NCBI RefSeq assembly: GCF_958299795.1
Contig: NC_133206.1
Span: 12,871,552 to 12,935,551 of the forward strand
Length of the DNA: 64,000 bases
Source of the DNA: Porites lutea
Taxonomy: Eukaryota; Cnidaria; Anthozoa; Scleractinia; Poritidae
Direction: 5' to 3'
Positions 1 through 10,301 of the stretch are shown in pieces. A model generated the notes under the pieces. That model searched no databases. It had not been told where the DNA came from and was given only the letters and a program-made list of their open reading frames with translations. Positions within the stretch are counted from its first letter, which is position 1, and every line of letters begins with the position of its first letter. The translations under genes and the position numbers were made by a program.

Positions 1-79
1 TAACAGTGGTTATGCAATAAAGCCAAAAAACCAGAAACAAGACAAGGAGACACTAAAACACAGTGGAATACATCGCAGG

Positions 80-411
80 CCCGGGGGGGGGGGGGGGGGA
101 CTCTGCATATGAAAGGGGTGGGGATGCTCGTCGTCTTGCTTAGGGGTGAAAATTTCGGATTTTGGTCTCACTTAGAATGTTCTGGGCAAAAAGCCATCAT
201 ATATTCAGCCGTGAAGGTCTCGTTTAGGGTTGGACGTGAAAAAATATAACAATTTAACATAATATGTATTGTCTGTGTTTTACCATGGTCTCTTTTAGGG
301 GTAAAAAAAAAAGGTTGTGCCACGCCCAGATTGGTCTCCTTTAGGGGTTTAATTCAAAATTTCCGACGAGTCTCCCCACCCCTTTCATATGTGGAGTCCC
401 CCCCCCCCGGG
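80..411. mobile_element. 332-bp hAT-like MITE with 8-bp target duplication
   Basis: The element is bounded by inverted arms (CCCGGG plus a long G run on the left, a C run plus CCCGGG on the right, then a shared CATATGAAAGGGGTGGGGA-type arm). It is flanked by the direct repeat ATCGCAGG (72-79 and 412-419). Units 3 and 5 carry the empty site with a single ATCGCAGG. There is no ORF. An 8-bp duplication fits hAT-type insertion. A 3'-truncated copy at the same site in unit 2 shows that the insertion predates the split of units 1 and 2. Confidence 0.8.
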
Positions 412-419
412 ATCGCAGG

Positions 420-2834
420 TAAGGGTTTTTATTCATTTCATTGAAGGAAAATTAGATTTAACATTAGTTAGCCTTCGCAGATCTCAGTAAGCTTATATTT
501 TATTTCTCATACAAAGTCTCTTATATCAACGGTCGCCTATTAAGCTACACCGGTGCGTCCAGCAGAAAAGGTCACGCGTCACCTATGGTATGTTCTTTAC
601 ACCCTTTCCTCGTAACGTGAGTTTAGGCGGCATGTGAAAAGGCTATGATGACTGCAGCATTGCAGTTACTCCACAAATGTTTGAAAAAAAGTAGTGTTAT
701 CATTTACATTCCCTGGCATGGTAAAGAGGTGCAAGCGTTGTGTCCAGCCCTGAAATCCAGCCGCCAGAATTTGTAAAAAATTTTAAACATGTCCAAATTA
801 ATCTACCCACCAAAACAAAGACTGTGTAGAAGAACTGCTAATAAGCCGGATTCATTTTTACAGCTATACCAAAGTATTTTATTCTGACTCAAAAGTTAAT
901 GTACATAAATTATGACAATTAAAGGCAAATTAATTACCAATCTAAGTATAATTCAGGTCCAATTGATTTTTATTCCTAGTTATCGAGCAAAAGCCAGAAA
1001 TATGCAACTCGTAACTTTCTGAGCTTGCTATATAAATTGCAATCACAACTTAGGTGTGAAAATTGACACCTCTGATATCATTTATTTTCCGAAGTCTTGA
1101 TAGCCTTGATAGCCCTATGTAATTTTGATTCTGGGAAATTTTTTATTATTTGAGTAATACATTTTTGAAATAAACGTGTTTATAGCAGATCTAATACCTT
1201 ATAAGTGATCTAAAACCAATACTTTTGGAGGAGTTGCCTTTTATTAAGTCACTTGTAAAAGAGTACTTTGTTTTGCTCAGTGTTCTCTGACATCTTCACT
1301 CCCAGGGTAATCAGTGAAGCACTGATGTTATAATTTCCCAGCATTGTTCGTCAGTTTTTCCTTGAGACACAGAGGTGGAATTTTTCCCTTATTGCCAGGA
1401 ATTTAAGACGTTTACTGCAAAATACACAAATTTACCGAGGCCTCTTTCTGCCATACGCCTTGTGGCTTGAAACATTTTACAATTAAGGTTTGCATCGGTT
1501 GTTTTAATTAACTCATATAAACCCACAGACTTTTGTCAGTGGCCTTTATAGTTATATAAAACGTTTAACTTAAACGTAAATACTAATAACTATAACAAAA
1601 TTCCCTAATCTGATTGCTTACAAGCAGCCATGATTTGTTGGCATTAACAGGACATTTTGTATGCCATGCCTATAAGACACTGGACACTGCATGCCATCAT
1701 AGGCACACTTGAATAACCTGAGATCTCTTTCGCCTTGCCTGCCGCAATGTAATTTTCAAAGCAAAACGAAAATAGAGCCTGATCTCAGGTTACACTTGAA
1801 TGTCTTTTCTCGTTTTGTTGTCTAGAAAAACTCTTTGAAGATCTTGTGTCTATTTTTAAAAAAGCTTACATCATAGACTTGCCACAAGTCAAGCTCAATT
1901 TTTTACTACCAGTACCAAAAACGAGAAGCGATGGACTTTGAGAAAGTCTACACCCACAAATTTTGTCCTATTACTGTTTTGATTAACTGGTAACAGAACG
2001 TCTGTTGTCCAATTCGGTCCATAAAATACTTGTTTAAAGAAATCGGACTCCCTCTATGCAATCCTCCAAGTTTGTTAGTCACTCCTAAGATTACAGAGAC
2101 TAAATTGGACTCCACTGAGTTCTATTTATACCATAATTAAATGTCAAATTATTACATAATCAATGCAAGTCATTGTTTGACTTTCCAGGAACTGTGGCTG
2201 ATTGTAAGGATATGAGGGCCTGATCATTGTGGTATGAGTAGCCTATCCGAAATTTTAAAGAAACTTTTCCTTTCACTCTTCTTTCAGGGATTTTCCATAT
2301 AACCTTCTGTTCATAAAAAGGGCACTATGCAGAGATTTTTGCCTGTAACATATATATTTTTTGGACAATGTTTTGAAGACCAAATGGGAAAGGAGCATAA
2401 AAATCAAAAAGGCTTTATTTAAAGACCCTCAACTTCTTTTGTATGTCGCCAGTAATGAACAGAGTTGTAGTTATTAGTATTATTGTTATTAATATGGATA
2501 ACTGGCAGGGTCACAGGACAGAAAGTCAGTATTACAGACTGCCATTCATGCAAGCCGTAGCTGGCATGTACTAGCCCACAAGTCATTTCAACTAGCCCCA
2601 AAACCCTTTTTGATTAGCAGGATTGATTATAATCCTTCTGTAATTTGAATTTCCCCAAAAAGCAGCACTTGCCCATCAGGCAAATTACATTGTTTTGTAA
2701 GAACAAAAATTACTAGCCCAATAGCAAAATCCACTAGCCCCAGGCTATTAGACACAACTTTCTTTGCACGCTGAACTGGTTACTCTTTCATTTCTTATTT
2801 TGACTGAAGGCAGCTATTGCAAACATACAAAAAA
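420..2834. other. Array spacer downstream of BTB copy A, no gene
   Basis: No credible coding region is visible. Positions 640-920 resemble the exon/intron of the coiled-coil gene at 60.8 kb. About 920-1335 is the spacer segment inverted relative to units 3 and 5. About 1350-2830 is the segment conserved in all units and would include the 3' flank of the minus-strand BTB gene. Confidence 0.6.
920..1335. repeat. Inverted spacer segment (microinversion)
   Basis: This block reads as the reverse complement of 26335-26735 (unit 3) and 38590-39010 (unit 5), while the flanks on both sides stay collinear. Example: GGAGTTGCCTTTTATTAAGT here against the ATAATAAAAGGCAACTTCTCC form there. The orientation at 61.1 kb, outside the array, matches units 3 and 5, so unit 1 carries the derived state. 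Confidence 0.8.
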
Positions 2835-4163
2835 TTACTTCTTAAAAATAAAAGCAGAGAACTGGCCCCTTGATTCACTTGTTCCATTGTTATCACTGTT
2901 TGAGCTGTAAAATTTGAGCTGTACTTGATCACACTTAATAGATGTTTTCCTCCCTTCACCATACCATGAAGGGGGGCCACTAATGAGTGACCTAACCTCA
3001 TATCTCTTGCTTTTATGCAAACAGAGAGGAGGATCAAAACAGACAGTAAATCCATAATAGCCTAGCTTCTCATCTTTTAATGATGAGTAGGACCCTGTTT
3101 TCTTTACGAGTGTAAAATTATTTGAGGTATCCTCAACTTCTGTAGAAACAGTGTACTCATGACCTGCACGGCCAAAATGTTGAATACCATGCAACTTAAC
3201 AGACTTATCAACAGACAAAACAATCACATCAGGTTTACCAGAATTATATGACCACCACGTTGTTGGTGCATAATAATTTGAAAATCTGTAGCATTGATGG
3301 AGCTGTGTGCTGTCAGTCCTTGGGGTCTGCATAAATGGTAAAGGGGAGGTTAACTCAACATCACTATAGAACTTCATTAATTCACTCATCTCTCCAATAT
3401 TAAGAATTCTCGAATCCAAAACAACAGAGACAAACTCCTTCTGTGACATCAGTGGAAACCGTATTGCTTTCACGATGTCCTCTCCAATGATTCTCCTCTT
3501 TGACTCGCCATCAGCAGTTATTCCTTGCCTTTCACTTTCTCTTGTCGCCCAGCGATCAACAGCTTTGAACAGATCCACTTCCTTTACGGTCAGTCTTTCC
3601 CTCTTCACAACACTCTCAATAAGGGATCGCTCAAGCGTGACAAAATCATCTGACGTCACAGCTTCTTCCGTGTTCTCCTCGATCACTTCCCAGCATCGAT
3701 CTTCCAAATCTTTATCCTCAAATTTTTTAGCGTGTGGAAGAATGGAGAATACATTCGCTGTTGATAGGTTTTTTCGAAGATATTCACTGCATTTCTCTGC
3801 AAGTGAAGGTACCATGTACTTATTCGCTAAGTACAGAACATGCATCACGTTACTTCCGGTTAGATTCGCCTCATCGCTGTACAAGTACCGAAGGAACTCC
3901 AACAGACCGTCGTACTCACAGTCAGGCAGTTCAACATAGTCTTTAGCCTCCGCCAGTTGCCCATAAAACATGGCATAGAAGACAGGACTGCTGATAGCCA
4001 GCACGAGCTTGTGGGCTGGAATCGTCTTCCGGGTTTCACTATCTGCTTGCGAAGCAGGAACCACAAACTTTACATCGCTCAATAACTCGTTGTTGAAAAT
4101 AACCGTGGTTCTTTCTTTAATGGTTGATAGTTTCATCTGCCAGTTTTCTTCAACAGCAGCCAT
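2835..4163 (-). CDS. BTB-BACK-PHR protein, copy A (BTBD2/3/6-like)
   Basis: A 442-aa intronless ORF. A BTB/POZ domain spans about residues 28-128 (DVKFVVPAS, then IPAHKLVLAISSPVFYAMF and LPDCEYDGLLEFLRYLYSDE), BACK about 135-245 (CWEVIEENTEEAVTSDDF, DLFKAVDRWA), and a PHR beta-sandwich about 290-442 (CYRFSNY at its start, YYGFTVCFDPPLCLHKSKRY, ending GQFSAFIFKK). Family members of this architecture are CUL3 ubiquitin-ligase substrate adaptors in which BTB binds CUL3 and PHR recruits the target; the specific target here is unknown. MAAVEENWQ is the chosen start because an in-frame TAG lies just upstream and all copies share it. Vertebrate homologues are multi-exon, so the intronless state suggests intron loss or an old retrocopy. 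Intact, hence probably functional. Confidence 0.9.
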   Translation of the reverse strand: MAAVEENWQMKLSTIKERTTVIFNNELLSDVKFVVPASQADSETRKTIPAHKLVLAISSPVFYAMFYGQLAEAKDYVELPDCEYDGLLEFLRYLYSDEANLTGSNVMHVLYLANKYMVPSLAEKCSEYLRKNLSTANVFSILPHAKKFEDKDLEDRCWEVIEENTEEAVTSDDFVTLERSLIESVVKRERLTVKEVDLFKAVDRWATRESERQGITADGESKRRIIGEDIVKAIRFPLMSQKEFVSVVLDSRILNIGEMSELMKFYSDVELTSPLPFMQTPRTDSTQLHQCYRFSNYYAPTTWWSYNSGKPDVIVLSVDKSVKLHGIQHFGRAGHEYTVSTEVEDTSNNFTLVKKTGSYSSLKDEKLGYYGFTVCFDPPLCLHKSKRYEVRSLISGPPSWYGEGRKTSIKCDQVQLKFYSSNSDNNGTSESRGQFSAFIFKK

Positions 4164-5355
4164 CGTTTCTCTCAGATTAACCGTCTAAATAACTTCTATT
4201 CTCTCCGTAGTACTTGTAGTGAGCGATCGTACCCTCTCCTTCCCTTTCCTCTGTGTCGTTGGGCCTGGGAGGCTGGGGAGAGGGTCCATGGTCCCATCTT
4301 CCACCGCGCTCCTCCGCAGACTTCCACGACAGTCCTCCGGAAGAAGAGAGAGAGAGGTCCCTCAGCAATAGATCTCAGTGTTGGAGGGGGGCTTACCATT
4401 TACACAAACCACCCGGGTGGAAATATTGTGCAAAAACATAAAACTATAAGATTTGACGTGGTGGGAGAACGAGCCGCTAGCTACATAGTATCTCCAAATC
4501 AGCGTTACAGACTTAAAAAACTAGAAAAGTGGATTCGCCTCAAATCACAGCCCAGTTTTCTGAAGTGTCCCAAACGGAAATGCGCGAACCATTTGATGTT
4601 TTAACCAAAATTTTCTTGCCTACGTGCAGCAAGAATTTCCAGGTTTTCCTGGGTAAATTGTAAGTTAGTAGCCTGTAAAACCACTTTTTTTTTTTTTCGT
4701 ATCTGCAATTTGACTGTAATGATGAGGACAGTGATGCGGAATTATAAAAAGGGAAGCGATTGATTCGAGGAAGTCACTTTATTTTCGCGAGGATCTCGGG
4801 AATGAGGTTAACCGTCAGCCGTCAGCTATAACCCCTCGAAGTCCCCCTCCTACGCGCCTGGGAAAGCGATTGTAGGAAGATTCCCCTCTTGAATGGGTTC
4901 TAATTTTTGAGAAATGGACCTTAAACAGGGTATTAGTTTTCGTTTGTCTCACCCTTATAAACACACACCGATCCGAAATTTATGGGAATACTCCCCGGGC
5001 AGAGAACCGGGGCGAGGTCTTTTTCCAGTTAATAGATTCTTTTGAAATGGTGAGAGATTTAAAATACCTTCAAACTTTATGAAGGTAAATATTAATCTGC
5101 ATTTTTAACGGTCCAAAGTAACCTTTTTTGACGGTTGACCGTTGAATTCAAACGAACCCCCTTTGCAGGTCAATGATGGACGCGGACTAAAAACACAAGC
5201 TGTTAATTTTTAGCTTTTAGCAAATAGTGGAGGAATGGAAAACAAACTTTGAATGTTTTAGTTCAGTTTAAATTACCCGGCAATAAAACGCTAACAGTAT
5301 CGCAAAAAGTCCTATGGGCACAAATAAAAATTGTTAGGAGTTTGAGTACAAACTG
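4164..5355. promoter_or_regulatory. Conserved 5' flanking block of BTB copy A
   Basis: This block precedes the minus-strand gene and is repeated in units 2 (23400-24310) and 4 (35083-36190). In units 3 and 5 a piece of it is inverted. It begins with a GAGAG/CTCCTCC-rich stretch within 150 bp of the ATG and contains a homopolymer T run (4685-4698). No TATA box or defined site can be assigned. Promoter function is inferred only from position and conservation among copies. Confidence 0.4.
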
Positions 5356-6569
5356 GGGCTAAAGTGCAGGTCACAGGTCAGGTCACAGGTCGCAGGCCAC
5401 AGGCCAGGTCACAGGTCAGACCACAGGCCACTTGTCAGGTCACAGGTCAGATCACAGGTCACACACAAAAACAATAGGACACTGGACAAAACTGTTCTTG
5501 ATTGACATTTTATAATACAAAAATAAAACAAGCCAAAGAACCTCAATTATATTTTTTCTGTTCTGAACTTTACCAAGTCCCACACATGAGAAAATATATT
5601 CATGTTGATCACGTAACCAAAGTTGGTAACTAAATCACAAAGGTACGCAAAATCACGTGATTTGTTAGAAAAAAGGAATGTCAAAACGAAGGGTTGTTGC
5701 GTTAAGAATATCATGACGTGTTTGTCGATGTTTTGAAAAGCATTCGACGGAAAAACGGAAGAAAAACTTAAGGACAGTCTAAAACTTATTTCACCACTGA
5801 AATACGGCAACTCTCTTCAGACTTTCCTCGTCCTACACTCTTCTTGCCACCAGATCGGTCTTCCATCTCTTTTGAAGATGGCGGCCTGTTGCTCGCGCTT
5901 CGTACCAGTCACAAAATACTGCTGTGTTAAAGTGTATTCGGCTAAGAACTTCAGACACTGCTATTTGGGCCTCTCGAATAGTTGCTGGACCATATTTCTC
6001 GGCTCTTCTCCCAAGAGCTTGCCATTTTCTCACTTTCTGTTGCACAACAGCTTAAAAAACCTCTGTTGGATTTGCCTCGTGGCCCTTAGGTGGGAGCACT
6101 CCGCCATTACAACTTGAATCTTTGACTCTGTAAACTGCTGATGTATCAAAGGATTAGAGTGCTGCATTTCAATGACTCGCTCCAAGTTAGCTTGGCTGCA
6201 TGGTTTATTTGGAGATGACATCCTAACAACACGACAACACTTCGTTTTCAGTGAAAAACATGTGATTTGTTTTTCGTACAAATCACATGATTTTGCACAC
6301 CTTTGTGATTTCGTTACGAAGTTTGGATTTGCCGTATGATCAGCATGAAAATATAATTCCATGTGTGGAATTTAATATTGTTTAAAGGACAAAAATATCA
6401 TCAAGGTTCCTTGGCTTATTTTATTTTTGTATAGTAAAACGTCAGTCCAGAACAGTTTTGTGCAGTGTCCTATTGTTTTTTGTGTGACCTGTGACCTGAC
6501 CTGTGGCCTGTGACCTGTGACCTGTGGCCTGTAACCTGACCTGTGACCTGTGACCTGCACTTTAGCTCC
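5356..6569. mobile_element. Foldback element with AGGTCAC-repeat termini
   Basis: Both ends carry the inverted sequence GCTAAAGTGCAGGTCACAGG followed by tandem CAGGTCA-type repeats (5366-5461 and 6480-6560). The inverted similarity continues inward for roughly 350 bp in total (for example 5470-5720 against 6240-6480, with ACTGGACAAAACTGTTCT matching its complement). About 500 bp of single-copy sequence remains in the middle. Units 2 and 4 lack it; relative to them about 150 bp of the hAT fragment is also missing, so this is not a clean insertion. No transposase is recognisable. Confidence 0.7.
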
Positions 6570-6575
6570 GCCGAA

Positions 6576-6836
6576 TTCCCTAACCTGTACATTCTTCTCA
6601 AGATTGCGGCTACTCTTCTCGTGACATCATGCGAGGGCGAGCGTTCAATCAACACAATGAGAAGGCTGAACATTTACATGCGATGTACCATGGGCGAGAG
6701 TAGGCTCTCCTCACTGGCCATCATGCATATCAAGTACGATATGCCTATCGATCTGGACAAAGTCATGGTCAATTTGTTTGAAGGCCTCCACACGTGGATG
6801 ATACAATTGCAAAGTTTGCCTTACGAAACGGAATAG
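6576..6836 (+). pseudogene. hAT transposase C-terminal fragment, unit 1
   Basis: The translation starts FPNLYILLKIAATLLVTSCE and runs through INTMRRLNIYMRCTMGESRL and LAIMHIKYDMPIDLD to a stop after LPYETE. This is the hAT-family dimerisation region, of the type found in ZMYM1-like and 52-kDa-repressor-like domesticated or active hATs: L.I..TLPVTSCE.ERSF..LRR.K.Y.R.TM...RL..LA..HI. The catalytic core is absent and the usual CERSF is GERSI here. It is a dead remnant duplicated with the array. Confidence 0.75.
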
Positions 6837-7870
6837 TCCTTTTGTGAGTTGATAATTACCTGAATTACGTTAGCCCATGTTGTTGCCCCAATATATCCTA
6901 TAGTGACCTAGTATTATATGTAGTCAAAATAATCCCACCATTGAAGATATTTCCTTAACAGGCGTTCCGGATTTGACAAATGGAGTCTCGAAAGACGAAA
7001 GGCGGGGAATACGATTTTTGGGGACCTAGGTGATACGTGTTTAATACATATTAACGTTTGACGCTGCTTTCAGTACAATAACAACGGAGCCGGGGAATTT
7101 GGGGGCTTAAGCTTTTTCTCCGAAATACCTTGCAGCACACTTCGAGTTTTGTAAAACGTTTCGTGTACTTAGCCGGTATGTATCACTATGTATGAATTAA
7201 TGCTCCAAGTCAAACGGAAATATTGTTGTTATGACTATAAAAAATACCTGTTATTTTAGACTTGATCGAGATTGAAATATTCAAGTGGAGACTACTGAAA
7301 ATAGCATTTCCAGGTTTCTAGATTTCAACATTTTCTGGGGTAGCAATTTGCCCCAACAAACCCCTAGAGGCTCGCGCCTTTGGCGTTCGCAGTATTTCCT
7401 TCTGTTAAGAAATATTCATATCAGTACGAACACCCCTCCTGCCCAGCTACGCGCCTGTTTCCTAATACTTTAATAGTCCAGTTTCGAATCAAAAATTACC
7501 GCTGAATATAGACATTAACGACACATTCATACAGGGTTAGCCTCGACGTAAAGTAAAATATTCAGAAATTCTGGCAAGTAAGTGTTTGAAATTTGAATAT
7601 ACACAATAGACAGAGTAATAAACATGTCTTTTTCTCGTTGCAATTTGTGAATATATTACTTCAGATTGAGGCTAGAATGTAAAAAATGCGTCTTCACTTC
7701 TTTAATTCAGCGGTCATAGCGAACTCGAAAATGGACTATTGTATAAAAGTTCAGTTCTTACTGGATTTATTTCTCTTGTAGCTGGGAGTTTACATGCTCT
7801 TGAATTTTAGCTTATATAATAGATCACACCGGGAACACACCGCCAACAAGGCTACACCAACACGGGCGCA
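6837..7870. other. Array spacer after hAT fragment, no gene
   Basis: Sequence conserved with 24734-25500 and 36608-37375. No ORF of convincing length or family is present. It contains the repeated TTCGAGTTTTGTAAAACGTTTCG and CTACGCGCCTGTTTCCTA segments and ends at the palindromic block near 7878. Confidence 0.5.
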
Positions 7871-7877
7871 AATGACA

Positions 7878-8101
7878 ACTCCCAACAATGTTGGGAGTTG
7901 AATTTTCTCCTCCCCTCTCCTTGCGCTTTGCGCAAAATGCCTCGTTATCTCCCAGAGAGGAAAAAGAGGTTTCCCTCTTGGGCTGGAGCTGAAAAAATTC
8001 GCAGTGAATTTGAATTTCGGCGAAAAAACGGCATTTTTGTTGCGACTGGTCCAGGACCCTGCAGCCAGATAGAAATGACCAGCCCTGACTTCGTCTTGTG
8101 A
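7878..8101 (+). other. Palindrome block with a small repeated ORF
   Basis: ACTCCCAACAATGTTGGGAGT is a near-perfect palindrome (7880-7900). It is followed by an ORF (7937-8101) starting MPRYLPERKKRFPSWAGAE and ending IEMTSPDFVL. The same reading frame stays open in unit 2 (25573-25737) and, with a different end, in unit 4 (37448-37702). No family is recognised. Frame conservation may reflect recent duplication only, so coding status is doubtful. Confidence 0.3.
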
Positions 8102-8191
8102 AGGGAGTAACAGTGGTTATGCAATAAAGCCAAAAAACTAGAAACAAGTTAAGACAAGGAGACACCAAAACACAGTGGAATACATCGCAGG

Positions 8192-8389
8192 CCCGGGGGG
8201 GGGGCTCTGCATATGGAAGGGGTGGGGATGCTCGTCGTCTCGCTTAGGGGTGTAAATTTCGGATTTTGGTCTCACTTAGAATGTTCTGGGCAAAAAGCCA
8301 TCATATTTAGCCGTGAAGGTCTCGTTTAGGGTTGCACGTGAAAAAAATATAACAATATAACATAATATATATATTGTCTGTGTTTTACC
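8192..8389. mobile_element. Truncated copy of the 80-411 MITE
   Basis: Begins at the same insertion point (after ATCGCAGG, 8184-8191) and follows the unit 1 element up to TGTCTGTGTTTTACC, then is cut off by a deletion that also removed the next spacer kilobase. Shared position with unit 1 indicates inheritance through duplication rather than a second insertion. Confidence 0.75.
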
Positions 8390-10301
8390 GTCAGTTTTTC
8401 CTTGAGACACAGAGGTGGAATTTTTCCCTTATTGCCAGGAATTTAAGACGTTTACTGCAAAATACACAAATTTACCGAGGCCTCTTTCCGCCATATGCCT
8501 TGTGGCTTAAAACATTTTACAAAGGTTTGGATCGGTTGTTTTAATTAACTCATATAAACCCACAGACTTTTGTCAGTGGCCTTTATAGTTATATAAAACG
8601 TTTAACTTAAACGTAATTACTAATAACTATAACAAAATTCCCTAATCTGATTGCTTACAAGCAGCCATGATTTCAGCATTAACAGGACATTTTGTATGCC
8701 ATGCCTAAGACACTGGACACTGCATGCCATCATAGGCACACTTGAATAACCTGAGATCTCTTTCGCCTTGCCTGCCGCAATGTAATTTTCAAAGCGAAAC
8801 GAAAATAGAGCCTCATCTCAGGTTACACTTGAATGTCTTTTCTTGTTTGTTGTCTAGAAAAACTCTTTGAAGATCTTGTGTCTATCTTTAAAAAAGCTTA
8901 CATCATAGACTTGCCACAAGTCAAGCTCAATTTTTTTACTACCAGTACCAGAAACGAGAAGCGATGGACTTTGAGAAAGTCTACACCCACAAATTTTGTC
9001 CTATTACTGTTTTGATTAAGTGGTAACAGAACATCTGTTGTCCAATTCAGCGCATAAAATACTATTGTTTTAAGAAATAGGACTCCCTCTATGCAGTCCT
9101 CCAAGTTTGTTAGTCACTCCTAAGATTACAGCACCCAGTTCTATTTATACCATAATTAAATGTCCAATTATTACATAATCAATGCGAGTCATTGTTTGAC
9201 TTTCCAGGACCTGTGGCTGAGTGTAAGGATATGAAGGCCTGATCAGTATGGTATGAGCAGCCTATGCGAAATTTTAAAGAAACTTTTCCTTTCACTCTTC
9301 TTTTGGGAATTTTCCATATAACCTTCTGTTCATACAAAGGGCACTATGCAGAGATTTTTGCCTGTATTAAACAATGGACAATGTTTTTGAAGATCAAATG
9401 GGAAAAGAGCATAAAAATCAAAAAGGCTTTCAGCGCCGTAGCTAGTATGAGGCCAACCGAGGCACTCGCCTCGGTAAAATTTTGACGAATTTCGCCGATC
9501 ATTTTTATTTTACATAAGCGATCATCGGATATTTTTAACGCATCATGATATTACAAAGAATTCAGCAATTCAGTCAATATACTATGAAAAAATTACCATA
9601 TCATCGATCTCAAGGGGCTACGTACGTTAACTCAAATTTTTTTTGAACAAATACTGATCAAAACCATCGGCGAGGTTAACGGTCACCCAGATTATGTAGC
9701 TTGTTTCTGATTATTGCTTTTTAAATTCCACTTAAATTAACCCGAAAAAAGGCCCAGAAAACGCTGCAAATCGCATTTCCGAGAGACTAAAGTTCAAAAT
9801 TTCTCGGGGGGGGGGACATGCCCCCGAACCCCCCTAGCAACTCCCGCCTGCCTCGGTTGGCCGTTTGGTATGGCTACGGCACTGGCTTTATTTAAAGCCC
9901 CTGAACTTCTTTTGTGTGTCGCCAGTGATCAACAGAGTTGTAGTTATTAATATTATTGTTATTAATATGGATAACTGGCAGGGTGGAAAGAAAGTCAATA
10001 TTACAGACTGCCATTCGGGCAAGCTGTAGCTGGCATGTACCAGCCCACAAGTCATTTCAACTAGCCCCAAAACCCTTTTTGATTAGCAGGATTGATTAAA
10101 ATCCTTCTGTAATTTGAATTTCCCAGAAAACAGCACTTGCCCGTCAGGCAAATTACATTGTAAGAACAAAAATTACTAACCCAATAGCAGAATCCACTAG
10201 CCCCAGGCTATCGGACATGACTTTCTTTGCACGCTGAACTGGTTACTCTTTCATTTCTTATTTTGACTGAAGGCAACCAAGTACTGCAAACATACAAAAA
10301 A
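8390..10301. other. Array spacer downstream of BTB copy B, no gene
   Basis: Collinear with 1350-2834 of unit 1 apart from the MITE at 9431-9884. No coding sequence recognised. The part near 10260 is the 3' flank of the minus-strand BTB gene. Confidence 0.5.
9431..9884. mobile_element. 454-bp MITE with 5-bp target duplication
   Basis: Termini CAGCGCCGTAGC and GCTACGGCACTG are inverted, and the inner arms GGCCAACCGAGGCA and TGCCTCGGTTGGCC also match. It is flanked by GCTTT (9426-9430, 9885-9889). Units 1, 3 and 5 have the uninterrupted AAAAAGGCTTTATTTA, so the insertion came after unit 2 separated. The superfamily is not assigned. Confidence 0.75.

Larger units (their letters stand above)
1..8108. 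repeat. Segmental duplication unit 1 of the BTB array
   Basis: The sequence beginning TAACAGTGGTTATGCAATAA at position 1 recurs, with small changes, near 8109, 25745 and 37620, and similar blocks follow each time: spacer, minus-strand BTB gene, its upstream block, a hAT transposase tail and a CAACAATGTTGG palindrome block. Unit 1 holds an intact BTB gene. It differs from the others by an inserted TIR element (80-411), an inverted spacer segment (about 920-1335) and a foldback element (5356-6569). The left end of the array may lie outside the window. Confidence 0.8.

Noticed and set aside
3475-3946. Plus-strand ORFs of 154 and 70 codons
   Set aside because: Antisense shadows of the BTB coding sequence; the same shadows recur in copies B, C, D and E.
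7878-7902. CCCAACAATGTTGGG palindromes as a CRISPR-like or operator array
   Set aside because: Copies are single, dispersed with the duplications, and part of a eukaryotic repeat; no regular spacers.
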